This document shows, piece after piece, positions 44,675 to 53,370 of a DNA stretch of 64,000 nt. Position 1 is the first letter of the stretch, and each line of letters starts with the position of its first letter. Origin of the DNA: an uncultured Acetatifactor sp. (GTDB lineage Bacteria > Bacillota > Clostridia > Lachnospirales > Lachnospiraceae); the NCBI GenBank assembly GCA_910578185.1, contig CAJTPN010000007.1:81893-145892 (forward strand), written 5' to 3'. The position numbers were made by a program, and so were the translations under genes. The notes under the pieces were generated by a model. The model saw only the letters and a program-made list of their open reading frames with translations, had not been told where the DNA came from and did not search any database.

Positions 44675-46114
44675 ATGTTTTGGATTGCGATAATAATGGC
44701 AGGAAGTTCTTTGATATTACTGTTTGCGGCGAGGAAGGAGGCGGTGCCCTTGGAGGGTTCCACCCTTTTAAAACCCTTTTTAAAGATGTCCCAGTATCTT
44801 TTAAAAAGAATCTGGCAATGGTTTCCAAAGCTTTTTTCATCCACGCAAGTGATGAAAGATTTGACGGTATTACATCCGGGAGAAGCAAAAGAATATCTTC
44901 AAACTACATATTATGTCAGAAAAACGGCTTTATGCCTGGCAGTGGTGTGGGGAGGAACGCTGTTTGGAGCTGCAGTGGCGATTGGCGTCAAAGATGACTT
45001 GATCTTAGGAGAAAACGGAGAGATTGCCAGATGGGAATATCAGGAGGGGAGAAGAGAAATCAATATTGCTGCAGATTATGGGGAGACGCAAATGAATTTC
45101 AGGATACAGGTGGACCCCAGGCAGCTCACGGAGGAAGAGGCAAAAAAATTATTCGAAAAATTTCTGAAAAATCTGCCGGAGCTTGTGCTGAATGGCAATG
45201 AGAGCCTGGAGCATATTACAACGGATCTGAGCCTGGAGGAAGAATATGAGGGATTTCCGATCGTGGTGGAATGGGAAAGCCGGAGGCAGGAGGTTGTGAC
45301 CAACACCGGGCATGTATTACCGGTGGAGAAGGAAGAGCAAGTGGAACTTTCAGTTCGTTTAAAGTATGGGGAATATGTCAGGCAGGAAGCATTCTTTGTT
45401 GTGGTAATACCGCCGGTACTTTCTGAAGAAGAGCGGATTTACAGGGAGATGGAGGAATTGTTGATTCAATCTCATGATGAAAGCCTGGAACAAGAAAAGT
45501 GGTTGCTTCCGGCACAGCTTCGCGGTATCAGTATTCACTGGAGACAACTTATGGAGGATAACAGCTTACTGGTGTGGGCAGCGTCAGTTGTTGTTGCGGC
45601 ACTGGTGTATCTGTTTTCAGATAGGGATTTGCACGGACAGATAGAAAAAAGGAAAAAGAGTCTGCGTTGGGAGTATCCGGAGATTGTACATAAACTGGTG
45701 TTGTTTGTGGGGGCAGGTATGACAATCCGCGGCGCCTTTCAGAAAATTGCAGGAGATTATGAGACAAAGCATGGGGGAAGGGAGAAAATGCAGCCGGCGT
45801 ATGAGGAAATGTTATATACCTGCAGAGAACTGCATGGAGGAGTTTCCGAGGGAGCATCCTATGAGCATTTTGGCAGGAGAACAGGCCTGCAGGAATATAT
45901 CAGATTATGTACGCTTTTGACGCAGAATCTAAAGAGGGGGAATCGCACACTGCTGGAACGACTTCGGGAGGAAGCGGACAAAGCGGCGGAAGAACAATTG
46001 CAGCAGGGAAGGAAATTGGGTGAGGAGGCGGGAACAAAGCTTTTGATTCCAATGGTGTTAATGCTGGCGGTGGTGATGGTGGTAATAATGATTCCGGCAT
46101 TTTCTAATATATAA
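44675..46114 (+). CDS. tadC: TadC-like platform protein with inserted extracytoplasmic domain
   Basis: 479 residues, much longer than classical TadC (about 300). Helix 1 (3-18), helix 2 (about 76-98), then a 190-residue hydrophilic, beta-rich segment (about 100-290, with repeated EVVTNTGHVLPVEKEEQVELSV-like strands), helix 3 (about 292-312), the type II secretion F domain (LVLFVGAGMTIRGAFQKI...) and a last helix (about 455-476). Counting helices puts the insert outside the cell membrane. It could guide the pilus through the cell wall. The ATG has AAAGG upstream. Confidence 0.85.
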   Translation: MFWIAIIMAGSSLILLFAARKEAVPLEGSTLLKPFLKMSQYLLKRIWQWFPKLFSSTQVMKDLTVLHPGEAKEYLQTTYYVRKTALCLAVVWGGTLFGAAVAIGVKDDLILGENGEIARWEYQEGRREINIAADYGETQMNFRIQVDPRQLTEEEAKKLFEKFLKNLPELVLNGNESLEHITTDLSLEEEYEGFPIVVEWESRRQEVVTNTGHVLPVEKEEQVELSVRLKYGEYVRQEAFFVVVIPPVLSEEERIYREMEELLIQSHDESLEQEKWLLPAQLRGISIHWRQLMEDNSLLVWAASVVVAALVYLFSDRDLHGQIEKRKKSLRWEYPEIVHKLVLFVGAGMTIRGAFQKIAGDYETKHGGREKMQPAYEEMLYTCRELHGGVSEGASYEHFGRRTGLQEYIRLCTLLTQNLKRGNRTLLERLREEADKAAEEQLQQGRKLGEEAGTKLLIPMVLMLAVVMVVIMIPAFSNI

Positions 46115-46153
46115 ATGTCAGATAAAGACAATAAATAAAAGGAGGAAAGTACA

Positions 46154-46381
46154 ATGAAGAAAGATATTATGGAAAGTGAACAAGTCAGGGAGGAAATGAA
46201 GGAAACAGAAAAACTGAAAGGAATCCGCCAACTGCTTTCGGAAGAAGAGGGGATGGGGACAGTGGAAATTATTCTGATTATAGTGGTTTTGGTGGGATTG
46301 GTGATTGTGTTCAAGAATCAGATCACACAGGTAGTCAATAATATTTTCAATAAAATTACATCACAGACAAATAAAATCTGA
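46154..46381 (+). CDS. flp: Flp-family type IVb pilin
   Basis: 75 residues. A long acidic/basic leader ends at a prepilin peptidase site G33/M34 (EEEG-MGTVE) with Glu at +5, followed by a hydrophobic helix (about 39-55) and a short polar tail. This is the major pilus subunit. AGGAGGAAAG before the ATG is the strongest ribosome-binding site of the operon, in keeping with a high-abundance product. Only one pilin gene is present. Confidence 0.9.
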   Translation: MKKDIMESEQVREEMKETEKLKGIRQLLSEEEGMGTVEIILIIVVLVGLVIVFKNQITQVVNNIFNKITSQTNKI

Positions 46382-46450
46382 AACAATTCGTTCTCAAGGT
46401 GAAAGGTGAAACGGAATAAAGTTTAAGTGAGATCGGGAAGGGGATGGAGC

Positions 46451-47935
46451 ATGTCTGACAGTGGGTTCAATTCTTGGGAAGAAAAACAATTTTATAATGC
46501 ATATCTTACGGTATGGATGGCTCTTTGTCTGACACTGGTTCTCTCTCTGTTCCTGGTCATGCTCGACGGGGTGCGAAGAAACGGCGCAAGGCTGGAGACG
46601 GAGTGTGTTGCGGAAATAGGTTTGCAGAGTATTATGGCGGAGTATCACCGGGAACTGATGAGACAGTATAATTTATTTGCCATAGATGCGTCGTATGGTA
46701 CGGCATTTTGCAGCAAAACCAATGTGGAAGCACATTTAAGAAAGTATTTGGAGAAGAATCTCAGTTATGAGGATATTTTTCTCTCTGATTTTATCTATAG
46801 AGATTTTCTGGCTCTGCATTTGGAGCGAACGGAATTGCAAAAAATATCAATCCTCACGGATCATGCGGGGGGAGTATTTCGCAGATGTGCCATAGAGGCA
46901 ATAAAGGACGATGTAGGGCTGGGGTTGTTGGAGGAAATACAGGAATGGCTGCGGATTGTTAAAGTAAATGGACTGGAGGAAGGCCGACAGGAGCAGATCA
47001 AGAGCGAATTGGATGAGGAAATTGACAGCTATGACGGCATGGAAATAGAGATTGAAGAGAATGTGTGGGAAACCATGTATGTTGACAATCCGACGAGATC
47101 ATTGGAAGAAAAGAGAAAAGAGGGGATATTGAAGCTGGTTGTGGGAGAAGAGGAGGCATTGTCACAGAAGGTTTTGCACACGGAAAATCTGATAGGAAAT
47201 CGGATGCGTCAGGATCAGATAAATTATGGAAATATGCCGCAGAAAGAGCAGACGGGAATGGAGAGTTTGATAGAAAAATTTTTTTTTCAAGAGTATCTGC
47301 TCTGTTACATGGGGCGTTACGGCATGCCAAAGGATCAGGGTGCATTGAGTTATCAGATGGAATATGTGATTGCGGGGAACGAAAGCGATGTGGATAATTT
47401 AAAAAGCATTGCCAATCGAATTTGTGCAATCAGGGAAGTGGCAAACGCGCTGTATCTGATGTCTGATGAAGAGAAGATGACGGAGATACAAGTGGCAGCG
47501 GAGCTGGTATGTACCCTGATCACGTTGCCGGAACTTACACCGCTCCTTGAGGCGGTAATTCTTCTTGGCTGGGCATACGCAGAAAGCGTCTATGATGTTA
47601 AATCGCTTCTGGCGGGAGGAAAAATACCGCTTTTGAAGGATCGGGACAGCTGGCATTACGGTCTGTCTGCGGCTTTGGGAGGAGACTTGAAAGAAGATAC
47701 ACAGGAGGGAGAGGGGCTGTGTTATGAGGACTATATGAGAATATTTATGATGTTTATGGATATTGACGTTATGACGGCCAGGGCAATGGATGTGGTGGAA
47801 GCAGATATCAGAAGCACGCCGGGAAATGCGTTGTTCAGATTGGACGGCTGTTATGAGGCTTTAGAAGCATATATACATATTGGCAGTTCATATGGGTATG
47901 AATTTGAGATAACCAGGCAAAAAAGTTATCATTGA
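46451..47935 (+). CDS. DUF5702-type (TadG-like) minor component
   Basis: About 494 residues. A membrane helix near the N-terminus (about 18-40) is preceded by a short Phe/Tyr-rich tail and followed by a large extracytoplasmic, mostly helical domain. This fits the DUF5702 proteins found in Lachnospiraceae Tad clusters in the place of TadG. The ATG at 46451 has AAGGGGATGGA upstream; a GTG at 46427 is a weaker alternative. A candidate minor pilin or adhesin-like subunit. Confidence 0.75.
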   Translation: MSDSGFNSWEEKQFYNAYLTVWMALCLTLVLSLFLVMLDGVRRNGARLETECVAEIGLQSIMAEYHRELMRQYNLFAIDASYGTAFCSKTNVEAHLRKYLEKNLSYEDIFLSDFIYRDFLALHLERTELQKISILTDHAGGVFRRCAIEAIKDDVGLGLLEEIQEWLRIVKVNGLEEGRQEQIKSELDEEIDSYDGMEIEIEENVWETMYVDNPTRSLEEKRKEGILKLVVGEEEALSQKVLHTENLIGNRMRQDQINYGNMPQKEQTGMESLIEKFFFQEYLLCYMGRYGMPKDQGALSYQMEYVIAGNESDVDNLKSIANRICAIREVANALYLMSDEEKMTEIQVAAELVCTLITLPELTPLLEAVILLGWAYAESVYDVKSLLAGGKIPLLKDRDSWHYGLSAALGGDLKEDTQEGEGLCYEDYMRIFMMFMDIDVMTARAMDVVEADIRSTPGNALFRLDGCYEALEAYIHIGSSYGYEFEITRQKSYH

Positions 47936-47954
47936 TACAAGGAGGTGAATGGTG

Positions 47955-48998
47955 ATGTCCCTTTTATGGATCGGTCAGAAGAAAAAGAAACCGTTGATCA
48001 TTCAAAGACAACCTTCTCCGACAAAAAAGATAAAACATGGGGATTCTGCCCGGAATCCTGTACTTCCCCCGGACTGCGCAGCAGGCTGTGAGTCCGTTTG
48101 CGACTGTTCCATAAAGGGGATATCACTGTCTGCCTCCGAGGTACAGAGAAACGGTATTGTGGCGGTAATTTGGCACAGGGTATTTTCGTTTGAAATGTCG
48201 GCAGGTATGACTGTGGAAGCTTCTGTTTTGCTGCCTTTGTTTCTGCTCTTTTTTCTGAATCTTGGATGTGCGATTGAAATGATTAGACTTCATGGCAATG
48301 TGCAGATGGCATTATGGCAGACTGGAACAGAATTGTCTGTCTATGGTTATGCAGTATATAGCGGAGAATTGCCGGAGGATGGGAAATCCAAAGAGGCGTG
48401 GTGGAAGAATCTGGCGGGCAAGGTGTTTGCGTCAACATATGTAAAGGCGCGGCTGACAAACTTTTTGGGAGAGGACTATTTGAATGAGGCGCCTCTTACC
48501 AAAGGAGCGGAAGGACTTCAAATGTGGGAAAGTCGGGTGTATGAACAGGGAGATGAAATGGATTTATTGGTTACTTATGCCGTGTCCCCTTGGAGCAGTC
48601 TGGCAGGATTCCTTTCTTTTCGGATGGCCAACAGATACTATACACATATATGGAATGGCTATGGATTGTCGGAGGCAGCAGGTGAAGAAGCGAAGACGGT
48701 TTATCTTGCAGAAAACGGGGTGGTATACCACTTAGACAGGGATTGCACACACTTACGGTTCTCGGTGCGAAAGATCCCGTGGACTGAGCTTGGAGGAGCC
48801 AGAAATCAATATGGCAGGAGATACCGGGCCTGTGAGAAATGTATTGGGGGCGCACTTCCGGATACAATCTATATTACACAGGAAGGGAATCGTTATCATT
48901 ATAGCAGGGAATGTTCCGGGTTGAAACGAACAGTAAGCTCCGTTCGTCTGGAAGATACGGCAGAGTTGCGACCATGTGGCAGGTGCGGTACCAAGTGA
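47955..48998 (+). CDS. TadE-like pseudopilin with two Ada-like zinc-binding repeats
   Basis: 347 residues. After a long, Cys-containing basic N-terminus, AGMTVEASVLLPLFLLFF (about 80-98) is a class III pilin-type leader and helix. A 130-residue middle domain follows. The C-terminal 95 residues hold two repeats of an H/C...CxxC pattern: VYHLDRDCTHL...CEKC and YHYSRECSGL...CGRC, like the zinc-binding modules of Ada-type domains. AGGAGGTG favours ATG 47955 over 47949. A zinc-binding tail on a pseudopilin is unusual. Confidence 0.75.
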   Translation: MSLLWIGQKKKKPLIIQRQPSPTKKIKHGDSARNPVLPPDCAAGCESVCDCSIKGISLSASEVQRNGIVAVIWHRVFSFEMSAGMTVEASVLLPLFLLFFLNLGCAIEMIRLHGNVQMALWQTGTELSVYGYAVYSGELPEDGKSKEAWWKNLAGKVFASTYVKARLTNFLGEDYLNEAPLTKGAEGLQMWESRVYEQGDEMDLLVTYAVSPWSSLAGFLSFRMANRYYTHIWNGYGLSEAAGEEAKTVYLAENGVVYHLDRDCTHLRFSVRKIPWTELGGARNQYGRRYRACEKCIGGALPDTIYITQEGNRYHYSRECSGLKRTVSSVRLEDTAELRPCGRCGTK

Positions 48999-49036
48999 TA
49001 TGAAATTTTATGCCCATGTCAGAAAGGAGATTATGC

Positions 49037-49459
49037 ATGTGGAGCGTATGGATTATAAGAATCTGGCTCTTAGGAATCAGTTTGACGGATATAAAATGCC
49101 GTAAAATACCGGTGTGGTCGCTTGCTCTGGGTGGAGGAATTGCGTTTTTTGCACTGTTAGATCAATTTTATAACGGAAACCTGGATTTTAATAACATAAT
49201 AAAAGGTATGCTGCCGGGGATTTTGCTGTTGGTTTTTGCGATTGCGACACAAAAGGCTGGGTATGGTGATGGAATTGTTCTGTTGCTGCTGGGCATGGTA
49301 GCGGGAGGAGGGAAGGCTTGGCTTCTTTTGGGGGTAAGTTTGTTTTTCGTTTCGGCAGCGTCTGTGGTATTGCTTGTGCTGCGCAAGGCCGGGCGAAATA
49401 TGACGATCCCATACCTGCCTTTTTTGACAGTGTCGGGGCTGCTGACTGGTATCTATTGA
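49037..49459 (+). CDS. Second A24 prepilin peptidase
   Basis: 140 residues, four or five membrane helices, with both catalytic Asp motifs of A24 peptidases: SLTDIKCRKIP (Asp18) and GYGDGIVLLLLG. AAAGGAG 7 bp before the ATG at 49037 chooses this start over one at 49010. It lies between the two TadE-like genes, which may be its special substrates. It is shorter and less similar to TadV than the peptidase at 41061. Confidence 0.8.
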   Translation: MWSVWIIRIWLLGISLTDIKCRKIPVWSLALGGGIAFFALLDQFYNGNLDFNNIIKGMLPGILLLVFAIATQKAGYGDGIVLLLLGMVAGGGKAWLLLGVSLFFVSAASVVLLVLRKAGRNMTIPYLPFLTVSGLLTGIY

Positions 49460-49477
49460 CAATAAAAGAGGAGAGAT

Positions 49478-49930
49478 ATGAAAGAAAATGCTTATTTTAC
49501 CGTGGAGGCCGCATTGGTTCTTCCGATTGCCCTCAGTGTGCTTTTGTTTGTCATTTATATGATGTTGTTTCAATATAACAGATGTCTGATGGAACAGGAC
49601 TTGGGGGCGTTGGCAATGTGGGGAAGCTGTCAGGAAATATCCGATAATGCGGTATTGGAGACGAGGATCAGGCAACGCATAGAGAAAATATACAGGGAGA
49701 AATACGTTGCATGGAAAGTGACAGGATTGGATGCAATATGGGAAAGAAACCATTTTAAAGTAAAGGGAGCGGGGCGAATTACATTTCCTGTTCCGGGATG
49801 GAATTTCTGGAGTGATGAGGAAGTGTGGGAAACAGAAACAGAATTTGATTTTTGCCAAATGTCGCCAGTGACATTTATTCGGCTTTGCCGCAGAGTAAAG
49901 AGTGGGGGCATGGAAACAACAAATAATTGA
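49478..49930 (+). CDS. TadE-like pseudopilin
   Basis: 150 residues. KENAYFTVEAALVLPIALSVLLFVIYMM is a short prepilin leader with the conserved Glu (TVEAA) and one membrane helix; the remaining 115 residues are extracytoplasmic. Lies 18 bp after the second prepilin peptidase gene with AGAGGAG before the ATG. Confidence 0.85.
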   Translation: MKENAYFTVEAALVLPIALSVLLFVIYMMLFQYNRCLMEQDLGALAMWGSCQEISDNAVLETRIRQRIEKIYREKYVAWKVTGLDAIWERNHFKVKGAGRITFPVPGWNFWSDEEVWETETEFDFCQMSPVTFIRLCRRVKSGGMETTNN

Positions 49931-49961
49931 CGGAATAAGAAGAAAGGTGGGATAAAATATA

Positions 49962-51107
49962 ATGCTGCATACGGAATATGTGAGGAGTTTAAATTGTAAT
50001 TATGAACGTATCGTGCTGGATAAGAAGCCAGAGGAGAAAAGATATCAATACTGCATACTGGGCAGAGGAGGTATCAGAGGGCTGTTATCCTGTAGCTTGC
50101 GATATATTAATGGGCTGGCATACCTTTATTATGATATATCCTCAAGACAGAACGTGGCACAGCTGTATGGCAGCCGATGTATTACAAGGGAGTGGATGCG
50201 GGACTTTATGTGGAGCTTGAGACAGATTCAGCAGGAGCTGGGAAGGTTTCTTCTGGATGTAAACAATGTTCTCTGGTATCCGGAACAGATTTTTCAGGAC
50301 TTGGAAAGTAATTGCTTTGCGTTTTTGTACGTCCCGTATTACGAAGGAGAATCCGGTTTTGTGAAGCTTATTGAGTTTTGGGTGGAACATATTGACTACG
50401 ATGATGAAGTGCTGGTAGATTGTGTCTACCACATGTATGAGCAGCTGGAACGCTGTGGGGAAATATATCTTCAGGAACAGATTTTCCAGGACACTGCATG
50501 TCTGGAAGAAAATATAGTTTCGGAAACAGTGCCGGTAAAGCGTGAGAAAACGGTGGTGGAAGAAGGGAATGCCAGCGCTAAATTGCAGGAAGCGGAGGTA
50601 AATACGGAAACTTTTATGAATACCGAAGGGTTGAAAGGGATCAAGAGTATTTTTGGTATTTTTAATGACAGGAAAAGTCGAAATAAAAAGCTTCGTGAAG
50701 ATTACAGCCAGTCTATGCGGCAGGCGATGGAGGGCTATGCGGTGGCAGAGGAAGCAGAATATAAAGCGGAAAACCATGGACGCACCATATTTATTGAGGA
50801 GAAGCCGGATACGACACCGCATGTTTACAGACTGTATACGCCAGAGGGCAGACTTTTGGCAAGCCTGGAAAAAAGTACAATGTCTATTGGAAAGAAAAAG
50901 GATGAAGTGGATCTGGTGTTGGAAGACATTTCCGTCAGCAGAATTCATGCGCGGCTTACGGAGGATAACGGAAATATATATCTTGAAGATCTCAATTCTA
51001 CCAACGGGACGTTTAAGAACGGTCTGCGTATGCTTCCCTACGAAAAAAAGAAGCTGGAAGAAGGGGATGAGATAAAATGTGGAAAGGTTATTCTTGTTTT
51101 TAAGTAA
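49962..51107 (+). CDS. DUF6382-FHA domain protein
   Basis: 381 residues, cytoplasmic. Residues about 1-165 match the DUF6382 domain often fused to FHA in Tad clusters. A charged linker follows (about 170-280). The C-terminal FHA domain (about 290-381) has the phosphothreonine-binding residues in SIGKKKD, ISVSRIHARL and LNSTNGTFKNG. FHA domains read Ser/Thr phosphorylation, so assembly may respond to a kinase encoded elsewhere. It is the last gene of the Tad unit. Confidence 0.85.
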   Translation: MLHTEYVRSLNCNYERIVLDKKPEEKRYQYCILGRGGIRGLLSCSLRYINGLAYLYYDISSRQNVAQLYGSRCITREWMRDFMWSLRQIQQELGRFLLDVNNVLWYPEQIFQDLESNCFAFLYVPYYEGESGFVKLIEFWVEHIDYDDEVLVDCVYHMYEQLERCGEIYLQEQIFQDTACLEENIVSETVPVKREKTVVEEGNASAKLQEAEVNTETFMNTEGLKGIKSIFGIFNDRKSRNKKLREDYSQSMRQAMEGYAVAEEAEYKAENHGRTIFIEEKPDTTPHVYRLYTPEGRLLASLEKSTMSIGKKKDEVDLVLEDISVSRIHARLTEDNGNIYLEDLNSTNGTFKNGLRMLPYEKKKLEEGDEIKCGKVILVFK

Positions 51108-51269
51108 ACATCCCATATTACAGGTGGCAAAAAACGGTTCGGCGACCTGCTTCGTCTGTCATGTAATTCATGGACAAAGAAACAAGTTCACAAGGTATGG
51201 ATTGAAAAGTACATAAAAATATGATAGAATTGCTTCAACACGGCAAAAATACATCAGGAGGGGCAGGCT

Positions 51270-51896
51270 TTGAGGTCGCTAAAATCTCAACCTATTGTCA
51301 GCGGAGTATTGGTCGCTGTAAATGTTATTGTCTTTATTTTGTGTTCGATTACAGGAAGACAGCTGTATCTTATGGGCAGGCTGGATGTATATGATGTATT
51401 AGTGCAAAAGGAGTTTGGCAGAATCGTGTGGGCCATGTTTCTGCATATGGATATCAGCCATCTTACCAGTAATATGTTTATTCTCTTTTTCCTGGGAACT
51501 ATGATTGAAAGGGAGTTAGGGCATATCAGATATGCATTGTTGTATTTCCTTTCAGGAATTGGGGGAAATGTTATTTCGCTTTTGGTAAAGCTGGCAGTAA
51601 ATGAATTATCGGCTTCTTTGGGAGCCAGCGGGGCGGTCTTTGGGCTGGATGGTGCATTGCTTGCCATGGTATTTTTTTGGGGCAGGAAGATGGAGCATGT
51701 GACGCCAGTCAGGGTATTGCTGATGGTATTTTGTTCTCTCTACAGTGGTTTTCAGGGAGATAATATTGATAATGCGGCTCATGTGGGTGGCTTGCTTACA
51801 GGTTTTTGCATTGCGGGAATCATGTGCATGATAAGGCATCTCAAACACAGGAGACAAAAAGACGATGTTGAAAAAGAATGTGAGGTATGGCTTTGA
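51270..51896 (+). CDS. Rhomboid-family intramembrane serine protease
   Basis: 208 residues, six membrane helices. The catalytic dyad is visible: Ser in GASGAVFGL and His in NAAHVGGLLTG; HMDISHLTSNM is the conserved HxxxxHxxxN segment of helix 2. TTG start with CAGGAGGGGC upstream; no ATG is available before residue 30. The end overlaps the next gene by 10 bp. Substrate unknown. Confidence 0.9.
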   Translation: MRSLKSQPIVSGVLVAVNVIVFILCSITGRQLYLMGRLDVYDVLVQKEFGRIVWAMFLHMDISHLTSNMFILFFLGTMIERELGHIRYALLYFLSGIGGNVISLLVKLAVNELSASLGASGAVFGLDGALLAMVFFWGRKMEHVTPVRVLLMVFCSLYSGFQGDNIDNAAHVGGLLTGFCIAGIMCMIRHLKHRRQKDDVEKECEVWL

Positions 51897-52891
51897 ATAT
51901 TAATATTTATTATGGGGGTAGAGGCATTATTGACGATCCCACACTGTTTGTCATCAATAAAATGCAGGAGATTTTGGAGGAACTTAGAGTAAATGTCTCT
52001 CGTTTTAATTTATATGAATTGAAAAATACCATACCTACTCTTCCGCAGTCATTAAAAGATGCCGATGGAGTCATCCTTGCCACCACAGTGGAATGGTATG
52101 GAATTGGGGGCTATATGCAGCAGTTTCTCGATGCCTGCTGGCTCTTTGGTGATAAGGAAAAAATCGCTGGCATATATATGTGTCCGGTAGTTATGTCCAC
52201 CACATATGGGGAGCGAGAGGCAAAACTGAATTTGTCTACGGCATGGGAGATATTGGGAGGACTGCCCTGCAGCGGAATTTGTGGCTATATTGAAAATACT
52301 GTTATGCTGGAAATGAACGAGCAATATATCAAGATCATAGAGAAGAAGGCGGAAAATATTTACCGGACCATAAACCAGCATATCGCATGCTTTCCGGCCA
52401 GCAACCAGGCAGTAAAACAAAAGATTGCCATACCGAAAGGGACAAATCTGACGCCTCAGGAGACGGAGCAGCTTTCCCAGTATGTATCTGACGACAGCTA
52501 TGTACAGCGCCAGAAGCAGGATATTCAGGAACTGGCAAGTTTATTCCGGGACAGGTTAACCGAAGAAGGGAAGGCGGATGAGGAGGAATATCTGGCTGAA
52601 CTCAGAAAGGCATTTAAGCCGCAGGCAGGTTTCCGCGCCGAATATGCTTTAGGCATAGATGAGAAGAAGAAAAAAATAGTGTTGATAGTGAATGACTCGC
52701 AGCTGGAATGCAGCTATGGAACGCCTGGGAAACCCGATGTGGAAATGCAGCTTGGAAAGGCTTCAATGGAAGAAATAATAAATGGAAGGATGACCTTTCA
52801 GAGGGCGTTTATGTCCGGTGCCATGAAGACAAAGGGGGATTTCAAGATTCTCAGGACGTTGGATCAATTATTTGAATTCAGCGAGAAATAG
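51887..52891 (+). CDS. Flavodoxin-like domain fused to SCP2 sterol-carrier-like domain
   Basis: 334 residues. Residues 1-170 look like a flavodoxin/NADPH-dependent FMN reductase fold (INIYYGG start, ADGVILATTVEWYGIGGYMQQFLD as the flavin-binding edge). After a charged linker, residues about 230-334 form an SCP2-like lipid-binding domain (ASMEEIINGRMTFQRAFMSGAMKTKGDFKIL). The combination suggests a flavin-dependent reduction of a hydrophobic substrate held by the SCP2 domain; that is inference. Overlaps the rhomboid gene by 10 bp and so is translationally coupled to it. Confidence 0.8.
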   Translation: MALNINIYYGGRGIIDDPTLFVINKMQEILEELRVNVSRFNLYELKNTIPTLPQSLKDADGVILATTVEWYGIGGYMQQFLDACWLFGDKEKIAGIYMCPVVMSTTYGEREAKLNLSTAWEILGGLPCSGICGYIENTVMLEMNEQYIKIIEKKAENIYRTINQHIACFPASNQAVKQKIAIPKGTNLTPQETEQLSQYVSDDSYVQRQKQDIQELASLFRDRLTEEGKADEEEYLAELRKAFKPQAGFRAEYALGIDEKKKKIVLIVNDSQLECSYGTPGKPDVEMQLGKASMEEIINGRMTFQRAFMSGAMKTKGDFKILRTLDQLFEFSEK

Positions 52892-52949
52892 TATTGGGAT
52901 ATTGTAATGGCAGAAGAACAATAAGCTGTATTGCACAGGGAGGTAAAAG

Positions 52950-53360
52950 ATGAAAAAAGATGATTGTATATTTTGTAAATTGGCAAATGGCAGTATTCCC
53001 ACCAACACTTTGTATGAGGATGAGGACTTTCGGGTGATTCTTGACCTGGAACCGGCAACAAGGGGACATGCATTGATCATACCCAAGGAGCATGCGGCAA
53101 ATCTGTTTGAATTTCCTGATGAAAAAGCGGCGGGAGCATTTGTGCTGGCTAAGAAGATGGCAGTGCGGATGAAAGAAAAACTACATTGTGACGGGGTACA
53201 TTTGGTACAAAACAATGGGGAAGTGGCAGGGCAAACCATATTTCATTTTCATATTCATGTAATACCACGATATGTAAATGATGGTCAGAGGATTGAATGG
53301 GAGAAGGGAAGTCCTTCCCAGGATGATTTGGAATCGGTAAAGACGCTGATTACAGAATGA
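52950..53360 (+). CDS. HIT-family nucleotide-binding protein
   Basis: 136 residues. CIFCKLANGSIPT and the catalytic triad HFHIHVIPR mark a histidine-triad protein of the HINT branch, which hydrolyses nucleoside phosphoramidates or similar compounds. Two Cys (CxxC) near the N-terminus may bind zinc. GGGAGGT precedes the ATG. Lies 10 bp before the fumarate hydratase operon. Confidence 0.93.
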   Translation: MKKDDCIFCKLANGSIPTNTLYEDEDFRVILDLEPATRGHALIIPKEHAANLFEFPDEKAAGAFVLAKKMAVRMKEKLHCDGVHLVQNNGEVAGQTIFHFHIHVIPRYVNDGQRIEWEKGSPSQDDLESVKTLITE

Positions 53361-53370
53361 AGGAGCGGCA

